DNA of 64,000 nucleotides from the NCBI GenBank assembly GCA_963920665.1, contig OY987265.1, forward strand, positions 23,565,001 to 23,629,000, written 5' to 3'. Below are positions 12,736 through 24,603 of the stretch, in pieces (position 1 is the stretch's first letter; each line of letters opens with the position of its first letter). A model generated the notes under the pieces. The model searched no databases and was not told where the DNA came from. It saw only the letters and a list, made by a program, of their open reading frames with translations. The stretch comes from Straminergon stramineum. Lineage: Eukaryota; Streptophyta; Bryopsida; Hypnales; Calliergonaceae. The position numbers were made by a program, and so were the translations under genes.

Positions 12736-15700
12736 ATGCAGGAAATTGAATGTGCAGTGCCACTGGTTCTTCCGTCTCCAATAATTGCTGCTGACAGTGC
12801 CCAGGTATTCCCTTGCCCAATCTCTTTGATCTTGGATACTGAATTGGAAATTTGTCAAGCCGAGCGCAGAAGTGACTGCTTTAATATGTCTGGTGCTGGT
12901 GTAAAGCTACTGTAGAGAAAGTCTATTGTTTGCATTCATTGAAAGGTCAGCGTTTAAAGTTCTCGTTATTCATAAATGACATGTTTAATGAGAGCTCTGG
13001 GTTGTAACTTGTGATGATTTAAGCAAGGGTTCCTATCCTACGTAGAATGTCATGTTGTCAGTCTGATATAGTCGCATTCTGTCTAAGGTTTTCTGTAAAG
13101 TTTATTTATGTTTCATTCATCAGACAGTAAAGCTGTTACCTGACCGACTTGTTGTTTTCTTCAGGTCCAGCATCATGATATTGAGGCCAATCTGAGTGGG
13201 ATGCCACCAGAGCTTCACAATGAACGGCTTGCCTTGGAGCAAGAGGTAATTAACTGAGCCTAGATGACCGAAATAAGTCTTTCTATCAGTTGACTCCTCG
13301 TCCTGTTCATTTCTATCAGTCTGAATTATTTGATAGCTATTTGCAACTCCTAACTCCTGTTCATAATTATGCCACATCATTTATTCAGGTTGCAAATTTG
13401 AAGGAGAAACTTATGCATGAGATCAAGTTGCGGGAAGCCCTGAAAGGTGGTCTGCAAAGGTCTCCGGGCACTCTACTGAAAATTCCTGGATACGTTCCCG
13501 CCAAGGTCAGTCCCTTCAACTCAAATGTCTTTGTGTATCTGGGTCTTAGGCTTTTTGGTTGGATTGTTTTTGGCTTCCATGGTTTTGCAGAAATTCTGGG
13601 ATTAGTCTGTACATTTTAAAGTCTCCATTCGGCGTTTTGAACCTCTTATCCTTCTTTCCTGGCATTTAGCCTACGTTTTTAAGCCCACCAATGTGATGTG
13701 CAGACAAGAGAGCTTCTATTTGAAGTTGCGGTCTTAGAAGAGGAGGTCGTTTTCCTTGAGAAGCATGCAATATATCTGCGGCAGGAGCTCCAGGATGACA
13801 TTAAACCTGAATCATCCTCGTCATTGCGACTTGACGATGGAGAAGGGACTGTTTCTGTCTCCAAGAAAAGCATTGCTTCGGAGACCAAGATTCCAGAATC
13901 TGAAGTATCTGAGCCAACGACACCGAACAACCCATTGACACCGTCGTTGACACCGTATGAGACACCTGAATGGAGACCTTCTGCTGTATCTTCTCCTTCA
14001 GCCATGCACGACAATAACACGCCCTTGCCCTCATCTTTATCTACGGATTTTGCATTACCCCTCTCCATGAACTCTCCTCCCCCGTATGGTGACAAGTCTG
14101 GTAGTGTACCTCCTCAGATATTGAACAGAAAAAGAACGATCAGAAGAGGTTTTTCCTCATCAGAGTCGGTTCCTGCAGACACTAGTGAACCACACGATGT
14201 GGATAGAAAGCCCTCGAGAAAGAAACCAAATCACAAGAAGTCTCAATCTCTCCCATGCGTCGCCAGGAAGACAGATGTTGAATGTGATGCCAACTTCTCT
14301 AGAACTGATCTTGTCAGTAAGGAGGCTGAGAGGGATGTCTATGAGAGATTATCTGCACCGAAGAAGGGAGTACATGCAAGATCATCTGCCCGTCCCTCTG
14401 TCCTTGCGAATTCTGACAAATCGAGGAATGCTGCTCTCAAGCGTTCCACAAATGGGAAGGAGGTTCAGAGGCTGTGTCGTACACCTCCACGCCCAGCCAC
14501 TTCACAAGATGAGAGAGTGGACAATCGTGTTAAGAAGTCTGTCAGGAAGAAGGAACTCCCTGGTCGTTCACCACCTCGTACTTCTCCGCACTTAGAGACC
14601 AAAAAAACTCCTTTCCTCAGACGTTCTTCCAGTTCCAGAGAATTGGAAAATGAATGTTCACTCGCTTCAACTCCGTCTCCGGTATTTGAAGACAAGGCCA
14701 TAGCCTCTATCAAGCGCATCGTGTCAAGCATGAGTCCAACTGGATCTCCACAACTGAAGGTTCGCAACTGTAGCAACTCACCGACGACCTCCACTGCGGA
14801 GCAAGGAAACCAGGATCGGCTGGTGACGCCCTTTAAACTGCCTGCAACTTTGGAGAAGGAAAATATCAAGGTTTTAACTCCCAATGATGAGAGACGAAGG
14901 ACACACGACCTCGTTATTACCAGGTCTCTGCCCCCCATCAAACTAAATATGGCGTCCAAATTACATTCTCCTTTGAAGGGTGCTGTTCAACATCGCCTGA
15001 CGGTGTCGAACAACTTTTCTGAGAATGCCAAACTATATGCCAAGGCAAAGCTCGTATCTACACCAACGAAGCAAGATTTCAAAGTGAGACCCGTCGAAGT
15101 TCAGAAGCCTTCGTGTACAGGAGATGCCTTCGAGCAAAGTACTTCGAAGTTAGTCGGGTTTGACTACTCAAAACATCAGCCTACTTCGAAGTTAGTCGAT
15201 GTCGACGACGACGATAAGGTATGTTTCTTTTCACTTATCCCGAATCCATGTCTAATGACATTTTCATGTAGATCCTTATCCAGTGGCCTTCAACTCAGGC
15301 ACAATGAAAAGTATCTGCATTCATGGCGCAATCTTTCACTCTGATGTCATTCTCGTTTGATTGGGTGTGATTCACTTGTCCCACTCTTGTTATTAACCAC
15401 GCCGGTCGATAGAGACAACGCTGATGAATCTTTTGCTTTGGTGAATCATTCCTTACTCCTTGGAAGTATTTTGATTCAGGATGATAAGGTGGACATGGCT
15501 TGTGGTCCAATAGCAGACGCTTCCTGGCTACCAGACGATCTGGCAAAATTATTCGGTATAGTATGCAGCAAGATCCGTAGACAGTCTTCAGACCCGCCGG
15601 CCACCAAGATGGTTGCGAAGCCTCTTGTTCCTCCGCTTAGTAATTCTGAAAGAGTTTCATCATTTGGAAGAAGTCAGAGTTTTGACATAAGGAGTCAAGG

Positions 15701-15844
15701 AGGCTTACAATTGTTGGAAGAATACTGTTCAGATGGCATGGACTTGCGAGATTCTTATGATATACGCAAGCACCGGTCAGCGAATATAGGGCCTCATCGG
15801 CACTATTACAAAGCAATCAAGCCTCCACTTGAGCAGAAGTTGAA
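12736..15844 (+). CDS. Gene 1: MIP1-type leucine-zipper, DUF547-like protein (3' end unresolved)
   Basis: Five exons join in frame with GT-AG introns: 12736-12804 (acceptor before 12717), 13165-13245, 13389-13505, 13704-15218 and 15480-15844, giving about 715 residues. Exons 2 to 4 encode a coiled coil of the plant ternary-complex-factor MIP1 leucine-zipper type; the motifs LALEQEVANLKEKL and TRELLFEVAVLEEEVVFLEK are visible. A long Ser/Pro/Lys/Arg-rich, probably disordered middle follows (most of exon 4). Exon 5 carries CGPIADASWLPDDLAKLFGI and NIGPHRHYYKAIKPPLEQKL, resembling the segment that precedes and opens DUF547 in this family. The last exon ends in phase 2 and no DUF547 core is found downstream. 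The start ATG at 12736 is a choice: the frame is open upstream to the acceptor. Proteins of this family are poorly understood; a molecular role cannot be given. Gene 2 is a paralogue of the C-terminal part. Confidence 0.8.
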
Positions 15845-16880
15845 GTACGTTTCGTCTAACTTCTTTGTAGTGGCTTTTGACGCATTGATAATCTTGGAGG
15901 AGAAAGTGGGTTTGAAATACTTGGTGGAGTGGAACTGACAGGCTTCATTGGAAGGATTTTAGGTTTGTTTTCGAGCAGCAGTACTGATTGAGTGGTTCCC
16001 CCCTTGCAGGGCCTAGGAGCTTGCATCTCTCAAGTTGAAGGAAAATCTCTGCGCTGTGCTTGCCAATTACGGCATGGAAAGAAGGAGAGAAGGAAAACTC
16101 AAATCTTCCAACCGTGTGATCTTCTGGGTTTGAAGAGGAGATAGGGTCTTGTGTGAAACCATAGCGTAGAGTATGAAACTTGTGCATGAAATGACCTCGA
16201 GTGGCGAATCGGAGTTGATTGAAGCCATACACAGGCGTTTGAAAGTAGTGTTGCATGATTTGCAAACGGTCAAATCACAGCTTCCACGGCAATTTATTTA
16301 GAGTGTATGGAGATCAAGTCTGTCTGAGACCTTCCGCGAGTCCGTGAATTCTGATGGAACTTTCATCAATGTTCACTGTAAGCCCTCTATCAATTTTGGT
16401 CTCCCAACATTTTAGCTTCTGCTCTTATTTTGAAATCCCTCTATGAATGATAACTTCTCTTGAGATCCACTTAATTTATTTGCGGTGGTATTTCATATAA
16501 AATTGTGAAGCTGCTCGATTCTTTTGCAATATCGTCTGTAATGATCTCACTTGTGGTTTGCCAACTTGCTGAACAGGATCGTGGTGATGAGGTTCCGATC
16601 ATCGTATCGGCCCATGGTTGAGAACTGCATGAGAACGAAGTGTCTGCTTCGGACCTCCTTAAACTATAGAGGGCGTCAGCAATTTTTCTACTTCGATTCC
16701 TGCGTTGTGTTAAACTTAGATCCCTGGCTCCCTAACAATTCTCCCATATGCAAACTTTTACACTGTATCATATTCGTTTCACTTCAAATACATACTCGAG
16801 GGTTGCCAGTTTTTTCACTTTGACTGAATCGGGGACCATTTGACAAGGTATTTATTACATCTAATTGCAATTGCAATTGC
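15845..16880 (+). other. 3' part of gene 1, terminal exon uncertain
   Basis: The donor at 15845 is conserved with gene 2. The best acceptor (CTTGCAG ending 16008-16010 region) gives the frame K-A-stop, followed after the TAG by an open, helical-looking stretch that begins ELASLKLKENLCAVLANY and ends at a stop near 16129. This could be a decayed continuation of the DUF547 region, with a nonsense change, or chance. Another in-frame terminal exon would end within a few codons. A short frame near 16170-16300 and one at 16551-16823 have no recognisable domain. The remainder may be 3' untranslated sequence. Confidence 0.3.
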
Positions 16881-16984
16881 TACAACTCACTAATTTTCAG
16901 GATTGTACAAGTCAAAATCAAAGAGTGTTTGATTGGAACATCATTTAAGCCAGGAAATGAGTTTAACCCTGAAATTCCAAAGTC

Positions 16985-17640
16985 ATTTTTCCATTTAAAA
17001 ACACTTGACATTGCCATTTCTATTGCAATGAACAAAAAACTTTAAAATTTGCATATTCAATCATAGGATCTTGCACTACACTAGTTTATGAATGTGTAGA
17101 AGAATTTCAGAAACTTTGACCACTCAGATTGCAAGATAATTGCTTTTGAAGTGAAGAAAATGGTTTATTTTGCACCTTGTGTCACTAGATTACAAGACTT
17201 TGAATCTTCTAAGCTAAAAAACTTACACTAGTGATATTGAAGAATTGATCTACAAGTCTAGGGAAAAAGATCCAAAAAACAATGTGATTTTGATTCTTTA
17301 AATAATTGTAAAGTAGATGTAGATTAAGAGATTGAAGGAAAAACTAAATCAATAATAGCTCTAGTGTGGAATTGAAACATACTAATTCCAATGGTGAGAT
17401 TGTTCTAGAAAACATATTAAACCTCAAGGAATGTCTTTTGAAAATTTTGAAAATTGAGTTAAAAAAATAAGTCCAATATATTACTTTCTTCAAAAGATGC
17501 TAGGATTACTTCCAAAACATGAAGCTCCATAACTTTAATATCACTAATTCAAATCGAATGAACCAAAGCTTTCTATATAGGCACAAATACAATCTATGAC
17601 CAAAAATAATAATAATAATTTCAAGGGGAGTTATTGTGAC
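16985..17640 (-). repeat. Reverse-oriented copy of the dispersed TTAA-family repeat
   Basis: It shares landmarks with the copies at 4250-5095 and 58360-58830: CATTGCCATTTCTATTGCAATG, then AGATTGCAAGATAATTGC, then CTAATTCCAATGGTGAGAT, in the same order and spacing. It abuts the left end of the better preserved copy at 17652, which is in the opposite orientation. Non-coding. Confidence 0.55.
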
Positions 17641-17651
17641 TTGTCTTTTAA

Positions 17652-18597
17652 CCCCTAAAGGACCAAACAATGTTTTTTGGCAACATAGCGATTTCGGGCA
17701 GCTTACTACGAATGGAATTTTTATTTTTTTTCTTTGAAAATTTCACACAACATGTGCCCGAGGAGTAGCTTTAAGATGCAATAATTTTAATAACTTTTGA
17801 ATACATGGTTAAAAAGTTATTGTATGATAAGTTGTTTTCATTGCTCAGCAGGCAGCCCGAGCAACAAAAAAAACTTCTTGAAAAATCACTTTTTTTCAAA
17901 ATAAAAATTTGAAATTTATTTTCCTGATTTATATATACATGGAAAGCTTTGAATCATTCCATTTTGATTTAAGAGATGAAAGTTATGAAGAGTTTTAGTT
18001 GTGGGTAGTTTGTGGGTAGTAATGGAATCTCTACTCTAAAATAAACTTTGAAGACCTTTATTTAACTCAATTTTTAATATTTTTGGAAAAAAATAAAAAA
18101 ATTTAGGTGTAGATTGTTTATTACAACATTACAACCATTGGGATTGGGATTTTTCAATTCCATAAATAAATGATTAACAATTTAGTATTTTGAATCATTC
18201 TCTACTTCTTTCAACTTACTATTTTTTTCCTACATGTTGTACAATTCCAAATGATCTAAAATTTTTCAAGCATGTAGCCAACATGACTTGAAGAATGAAT
18301 CCAAAGAGTTACAACCATTTTGGACATTTTTTCATAATGATATGGCCTTGTGAAGTGCATCTGCCCGGATTTTCGCAGGGCCAAAAAGTGGCTTTTTGTC
18401 ACTTCAAATGCTAATATCTTACAATCCAAACGGTGGAAATTTCTGAAATTTTTCCCACATCTTCCCAAACCAGAGTACTACAGGATCCTACGGTTACATT
18501 TGTCCCAAAATGTATTTTTTCTAAAATTTGGTACTTGTACTAAAGATGACAGTTTTGGAGCGTTTTTGGTGAAAACATAGTCAAATACCTTTAGGGG
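17652..18597 (+). mobile_element. Non-autonomous TTAA-flanked element, 946 bp
   Basis: The left end is CCCCTAAAGG and the right end its exact reverse complement CCTTTAGGGG. Both are directly flanked by TTAA (17648-17651 and 18598-18601). TTAA target sites with CCC-starting short inverted repeats are the hallmark of piggyBac-type elements; that assignment is inference from the ends only, since there is no transposase. The interior is AT-rich and non-coding but has conserved blocks shared with at least six other copies in this window (for example 52498-54928 in reverse). Confidence 0.75.
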
Positions 18598-18601
18598 TTA
18601 A

Positions 18602-20165
18602 CCCCCAAAGGATGGAGGGTGTTTTCAAGTGAAATTGTCAAAACTTGTCATTTTGTGGTGTATTGAACAAATTTGGAAATCAAAACATTTTTTTGAATTC
18701 CAATCATACAAATGTGTATTAAACCACTATGTCAATGTGTGGAAAAAAATTTCATCCCATTAGATCTTGTAGATTGCAAGATTAAATGTCTGAAGTTGGA
18801 AAAAGATTTGCCAAATGTGGACAACAAAGTTTGAACCATTGCATAGTTAGACTTTTACTCTACTCACAATTGAGCCTCTACACCATTTCACTTGTTAGGT
18901 ACACCTATGAAAAATTTTAGAAGTAAAGAAGAAGTCTACCTTACTCTAAACCACCTTACAATACAAAGAGGTCAAGCAATCCAGTCAATACATTGTTCAA
19001 TTTTTGATAATTTCTTGTACATTTGGGAATTTCTTTTTTGAAATTCAAAATATGAAAATATAGAAACAAACATTTGGAACATGTGGAAAAAATTTCAAAA
19101 TTTTTAAGTTCATAGATTACAAGATTATAGCATTTGAAGTTAGAAGTTAATGTTTTCTTTCAAAATTTACGGATATAGTTAACAAAATTTGACTCCTTTG
19201 AAAGTGTGATTTTTTCAAAACTAAAATTAGTTTTTTTTCTAATAATTTCATGTCGTATTATTTTAGTTACATACATACATGCTAAATTTCAAAGTAGATG
19301 AGGTGCTTTGTAGAAGATTTTTGAAAGATGTCGAAAATGCTTGAACTACCTAAATTGTTTTAGACAACATAACTATTGATCCGGACACCTAATCATAATT
19401 TTTTCCCCTCTCAAATAGGTTACATGTCCACACCTTATGTCAAAATTTCAAAACAGTCCATTCAAAATTGACTTCAAGGCAATGTGACCAAAATTTTCAA
19501 ATGTTTCATTTCAGGAACAATTGTCCTTCAGAGGTAAAACAAATTACTGTTTTTGCTAACCGTGACTCTCAATAAGATTCATACATTTCATATAATAACA
19601 TATAATAAGAAGATAATTTCTTCTCCCCATTTGTTTACAAAATTATTTGGCAATGAACCAAGGGTACTGTCGTGCAGATGGAAGTCTTTTACGATTGTAA
19701 TCAATTTTGTTGCCCTCATATGTATCAAATCACCATCCAGCCAACTCTCATGGTTTCCTTCACTCTCCTTCCAGCTTGGTCTAAAATTGAAGTACTTCCC
19801 CAAAAGCAAGTTTCTCTAACCTAACCTTGGATACTTGTTTGTTGAAATTTTAACCACTCAAATATGTAGAATATTCTACTTTTTTCTACTTCTTTTCCTT
19901 TTTCTTTTCCTTTTCCTTTTGGGAACAATCAGCCTACCAGAATAATGATACCTAAGCTTCTGAGTTTATGAAAATACTAACTTAACCAAACCTGAGTTTC
20001 GCATCTCCTTCTGGAAAGTAATTATTTCCTGGACTTGTTCTTTTGAATATAAGAAGAAAGCAATCAGTTACCAGAGAATCAATTGCTGTTCGAGGCTAAA
20101 TAACTTAACTATGTTAAGTTGCCGAAATTTCCTCACTTCAAGCTGAGTGGAGTGAGACAGACACT
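18602..20165. other. AT-rich intergenic DNA, no gene recognised
   Basis: It holds blocks resembling the dispersed family (for example CAAGATT... near 18770 and 19120) and a CTTTTCC-rich tract near 19885-19920. Overlapping open frames on both strands at 19.55-19.82 kb have no domain. Confidence 0.5.
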
Positions 20166-20179
20166 GTATTATTATACTT

Positions 20180-20326
20180 CTTCTTTTTTGAAAAATGGGG
20201 GAACCCATTGCATTAAAAAAAACGAAGCTACAATACAAAAAACAGTCAAGCCAGAGGCTGGACAGTGAAGAGAAACGAGCTCAGACAAATGAAGGATAAA
20301 ATCACAAAAAACGAACTGGGAGGCGG
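20180..20326 (-). mobile_element. Short retroposon (SINE or 5'-truncated LINE) with 14-bp TSD
   Basis: A 147-bp segment lies between perfect direct repeats GTATTATTATACTT (20166-20179 and 20327-20340). Read on the minus strand it ends with TTTTTTTTAATGCAATGGGTTCCCCCATTTTTCAAAAAA-like sequence (given here only in outline: T-run, AATGCAATGGG, CCCATTTTTC, A-run), which looks like the 3' end of a plant LINE followed by a short A tail. Long target duplication plus an A-rich 3' end indicates target-primed retroposition. No coding capacity remains. Confidence 0.75.
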
Positions 20327-20340
20327 GTATTATTATACTT

Positions 20341-22286
20341 TGACCTTGATGTAACAGACAAATGTTAGTAGGAAACCTTGAGTAAATAATGGACTAAAAA
20401 GGCTGCAGTGGCACACACTTGATTTGGGCTCAGGGACTTGTTCTTCCTCATATTTGGGGGGACTTTGGGGACTTTGGGGTCCAAGTCAATTGGGGCAATA
20501 AGTAACTTAGTGATATTGTAGTACCACATTGTACATTTGGGGACATGTCTCGTATCCCATTTTGGATTCAGACATTTTCTTTTCATTGTGCAACATTTTC
20601 CAAAAAAATGCTTCCTTGGGGTAAACTCTTGCATTTAAAAAATCTTGTCTGAATCTGAAATATGTACATGCTCAAAATCACAGTTTCAAATGGCATTTAT
20701 CCAGATTTTGGAAAAATGTTTTCATATATGTATACAAATGTACCCAAGTTTGTCAAATGTGTCAAAACATTGTAACCATAAATTTGTATGTGGGACAATT
20801 ATTCATATTATCTGATGTGGCATAGTCTCGACCATGTCAGATCGTTGATGTGGCGAGTTCCCACATTCCAGGAACTCCGAGGATTCACGGACTTCTTTAG
20901 CCCCAAAATCTCCTCTAATGATAGATATATAATTTTTACTTTCTTGAAACCTTATGAAAATCTGGTTATATGAAAAGTTCAGAGTTTCCCCATTTCAAAA
21001 GATAAGGGATAAATAATGTTCCGTATCCATATTTGAGCTATGTATATGCACCCTTATATTTGTATACACAGACATATATCCATGTTCACATATATCATGT
21101 ATTCTATTAGTGTAGTAAATGGGACAAGACACTAGACACCACCAGGTTTGCATTTGGGGGGTAATAGTGTCTTTTATTGTGTAATTTATGTTGCATTTAA
21201 CTCAATTGAGGTACACTAAGTACATGTAATTTTTTTATCTCCAAAATGTTTCATAGCTTGATTGAACTATGGTAACTACACCTAATAAAATCAATTGAAT
21301 ATTGTAAGCATTTTGTGTTTTGTAATTTTGCATATTTTGCTTATGGTTTGTTTTGTGGTTCTTGTTTTAGGTTGGTGTTGTTTTATCATGTTTGAGTGTT
21401 TGGTTAGTAGATATTGTGGTAGTGTTGGATTATGAAAACAACTAATACTTAGACATATTGATGATGAAATAATTATACTAGAGTTCAATCAAATTTATAT
21501 GTCTCTTAGACATGATAGGATAGTGAGGGAATGTCACCCAGTCACTCACTTAAAAATTGAGTGAATTAATACCTCCATATCTGTATTTTCATTACCCTGT
21601 AATATCAATATTTTTCTAAATGTGCCAAATTGCAAGCAACATGGGATTAGCAACCATATTTTGTATCTTATACATGTATCCATATGGCATATCATATCAA
21701 TATTCTATATTAGACATCTGTATTCTGCATATCATATTCATATATATTCCATATGTATTCTATATATCATATCTATATCAAAGTTTTTTGGGATTTTTTT
21801 CAGGGTGGGTGGGTGGGTGGGCAAATTAGGTGTTTAATTCTATTTTTTTGTATTTGGGTTGTGGATGTGCGAACTAGATGTGTTTTATTTATTTATTTTG
21901 GATTTGGAGGGTGGTTCATTAATTGCAGGAAACTGTGGCGGTCTCTTTTTACAGGGATAGTAGTCAAATACTTTATACTTTACAGTGCTATAACTTAACT
22001 TGCCTTTTAACAAGCGGGAGACAGGAATTTGAATGGCCTCCTCACGAGGCCCTTCACTCCCATTCAAATCCTTCAGTTCAAAACCTTTCTTTTTCTTTTT
22101 CTTTTTCTTTTCCTTTCTTTTTCAAAAAAACAACAACAAAAAAACAACCTTCTTTTTCCAAAAGAATTTTCTTTCACACCCTTAAACACAGAAATAAAAA
22201 AATAAAACAAATCATTCAAAATCTTCATCATTCTACAAGCAGGCACACCAAGCACGCCAGTGTGCTCCTCGTATGCACTGTATACC
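20341..22286. other. AT-rich intergenic DNA with pyrimidine tract and small hairpin
   Basis: No supported gene. Notable are a GGGTGGGTGGGTGGG tract near 21803-21820 and a hairpin at about 22023-22074 (arms AGGAATTTGAATGG and CCATTCAAATCCTT around CCTCCTCACGAGG), followed by a CTTTTT repeat tract at 22085-22123. Overlapping open frames in three registers at 21.6-22.4 kb follow the low-complexity sequence and are not credible genes. Confidence 0.5.
22085..22123 (+). repeat. CTTTTT-type pyrimidine microsatellite
   Basis: Imperfect repeats of CTTTTT/TTTTTC run for about 40 bp, directly after a small hairpin. Confidence 0.85.
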
Positions 22287-22917
22287 TTAACCCTTTAACG
22301 CCGAGATGGCCAGAAATGGCCTACGGTTTGTGTTCTGGTTACATTTACATAACACAAATGGAATCAATATGAAATATGTTGAACTATAAAGTTGGGGGCA
22401 AGAGTAAGTTGAAAATTTAGCAATTTAAAAATAAATAAAATCAGAAAAATTAAAGATTTTGTGCCTATGCAAAGCTTGTATTCTACCAAGAATACAATAC
22501 AAGGGTTTAGACATACATTGGGATGAGGGAGAATACTTGTCAAGAGTTGTAGAGGTTGCATGGAGGGTGACCAATGTAGCCGGTATGCAACAATTATAGC
22601 AACCCCATTACAACCCTAGTCTTCAAATACAACTTGAGTGCAAGCCTAGTCCTCGAGTCCCAATGATTTTTTTGAAACAAATGAAATGGGTCCAAATTGT
22701 TTTTTAGATTTTCTTGGAAATATGAACTTTGGGCCTAGTTTGTTGATTTTCTAATTTTAGAATAGCACAATAACTTTCATTTATACCACGCTCTTATGCA
22801 CTAAAATATAATGGTACAAATATGGTGAAAATTTCAGATTTTTTGAGTCTATTCTATATTAGATATGAGTTTTTTTTTCATATTTCTCTTAAGAATTTCA
22901 CAATAATTTCAAATAAT

Positions 22918-23278
22918 CTCAAAGTAGAATTTCAAACCTCATTTGGGCATAGTAGAATAATTTTTCCCAAAAAAATTTGAACTTTAAAAAATTTGTGAAA
23001 TCAAGCCAAATTTCATTTACAAAAATTGATTTAAGATTTCAAGACTCCAATAAAAAGTTATGGACAAATATCAAAGAGACGGTTTTAAATTGTCCAAAAA
23101 AAATGTCCTTTCCAATCCCTCTTTGAAACTTGTCCATAACTTTTAGTATGAGCCTCAAAACCTCAAAAAAAAATTTAGAGATTAAACTTAGCTTAATTAC
23201 CCACTTTTTTTTAGTTCAAAGTTTTTTGAAAGAAGGTATTCTACTATGCTAAAATGAGGACTAAAATTCTACTTTGAG
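22918..23278. repeat. Long imperfect inverted repeat (hairpin), ~165-bp arms
   Basis: The left arm starts CTCAAAGTAGAATTTCAAAC at 22918 and runs to about 23081; the right arm (about 23117-23278) read in reverse complement starts CTCAAAGTAGAATTTTAGTC. Further matched blocks include GCATAGTAGAAT, AAAAGTTATGGACAA and TCAAAGAG, with a loop of about 35 nt. A transcript would fold into a long double-stranded RNA. It has no coding capacity. Confidence 0.75.
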
Positions 23279-23793
23279 CACAATTCCTGCATTTTGACAA
23301 TGAGTGGTCAAGCTCTCATCTTCAAATTATCCCATATCCTTTGAGGATTCATGATGGACAATTCATTATTAAACGATGTTCCCACACACAATTTGAAAAA
23401 AGGTTCATTTGGAGACAATGCTAATGAAGTTGATGGGGACCTCAATTGAGACTTGCTATGACGTAACCTTATAGCATGTCAAGATGTTTTGAAGTCCCCA
23501 CAATAGAAGCTATGTTTCTAAATCATAGGGGAATGCCTCGACTGAGTGTTGCTACGACAAACCTTGTAGCATCACAAGATGTTTTGAAGCACATCCTAGC
23601 ACCATACCTTTTTACATTTGGATGATATGCACGTCAATACTTTCACTTGCCTATACACGTGCCCCTATAAAATATTAATTCATGCAAACCATAGAATATG
23701 TGAGAACATTCAGAAACATTTGTTACTGAAATTACTCTTGTAATGAATGTTTGAAAAGTCTTTTAATCGATATTTTTTATTTCTAATTCTAGG

Positions 23794-23913
23794 ATGGGGA
23801 ACAAGTCTAGGTCTTGGATGAAGATGAATAAAGTAGAAAGGTGGAAGGATGTTCGGATTAAAGATCGCAACAAGTATAAATGTTTGTTTTGCAAGTGTAT
23901 CATAACCAACATC
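23794..23913 (+). pseudogene. BED-type zinc-finger-like relic
   Basis: An ATG-started frame reads MGNKSRSWMKMNKVERWKDV, then IKDRNKYKCLFCKCIITNI and a TAA stop, with the frame open for about 15 residues beyond the stop. The W...D.NKYKC.FC.K.I pattern resembles the first half of the BED zinc fingers found at the N-terminus of plant hAT transposases; the matching histidines are not seen. A splice acceptor-like TTCTAG precedes the ATG. It is only about 40 codons, so chance or a decayed transposase fragment are both possible. Confidence 0.35.
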
Positions 23914-24603
23914 TAAGGGTACATATATGCCTTTGAGGACCTCTTACAAATTAAATATTTACCATTTTTTAGTGAAAAAAAAGTTTTTAATAGTAAACCT
24001 TCAAAATTGTCTTTAATATTTTTTGAAATAGTGAAGGGTATTTTATTGCCTACATAATGTCAAGCCTGAAATTTTAGATCAACCATGAATAGTTGATTGG
24101 GCAATTAGGGATAAATAGAAATATTCATTTGGCATTGGAAATTTTGTGCCTAAACACAATTTGGTATTTCAAAGTTTATCTCTAAATCTCACAACTAACA
24201 CTCAAACCTTGCAACTAACACTTGAATTGTGTACACCGCTCAGTCTGGTGAGTAATGACTGGAGGCCATCAATTTTGTCACAGTGGCCTTTCTCTGGGTA
24301 TGTCTGACTTGTTCTCCAGGGTTGTATCTCACCACCCAATAATACGGACTGACTCCATGGTATACGAACAACTTATTTTAGAACCACCCTACACTTCCCA
24401 ATTTATCATGTTCAACATTTTTTTTCACTTGGTGTTTTGACATTTGGAAAATGTACTTAACTACAATATGTATGATAGGAAATTTTTTTTCCTTCAATAT
24501 AGTCTATCATTGTGGACCTAAAGCCTATTGTATTCTCCTTTCATCAAAAATACGGTGAAGTAGATGGTGAGTCTCTCCAAACCCTCAGGCGTTAAGGGGT
24601 TAA

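Larger units (their letters stand above)
22291..24599. mobile_element. TTAA-flanked element, 2.3 kb, with TIR-like ends
   Basis: The left end reads CCCTTTAACGCC and the right end, reverse-complemented, CCCCTTAACGCC, one mismatch in 12. Each is flanked by TTAA (22287-22290 and 24600-24603). The left sub-terminal region holds a small palindrome GGCCAGAAATGGCC. This is the piggyBac pattern of target site and termini, but no piggyBac transposase is visible. Inside are a long inverted repeat (22918-23278) and a short frame resembling a BED zinc finger (23794-23913). It may be a composite or a non-autonomous element that has captured other DNA. Confidence 0.6.

Noticed and set aside
14465..14959. 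164-codon minus-strand open frame
   Set aside because: It is the antisense of exon 4 of gene 1.
21620..22372. Stack of overlapping plus-strand frames
   Set aside because: They share the same low-complexity sequence in different registers, with Phe/Ser runs from a CTTTTT tract.
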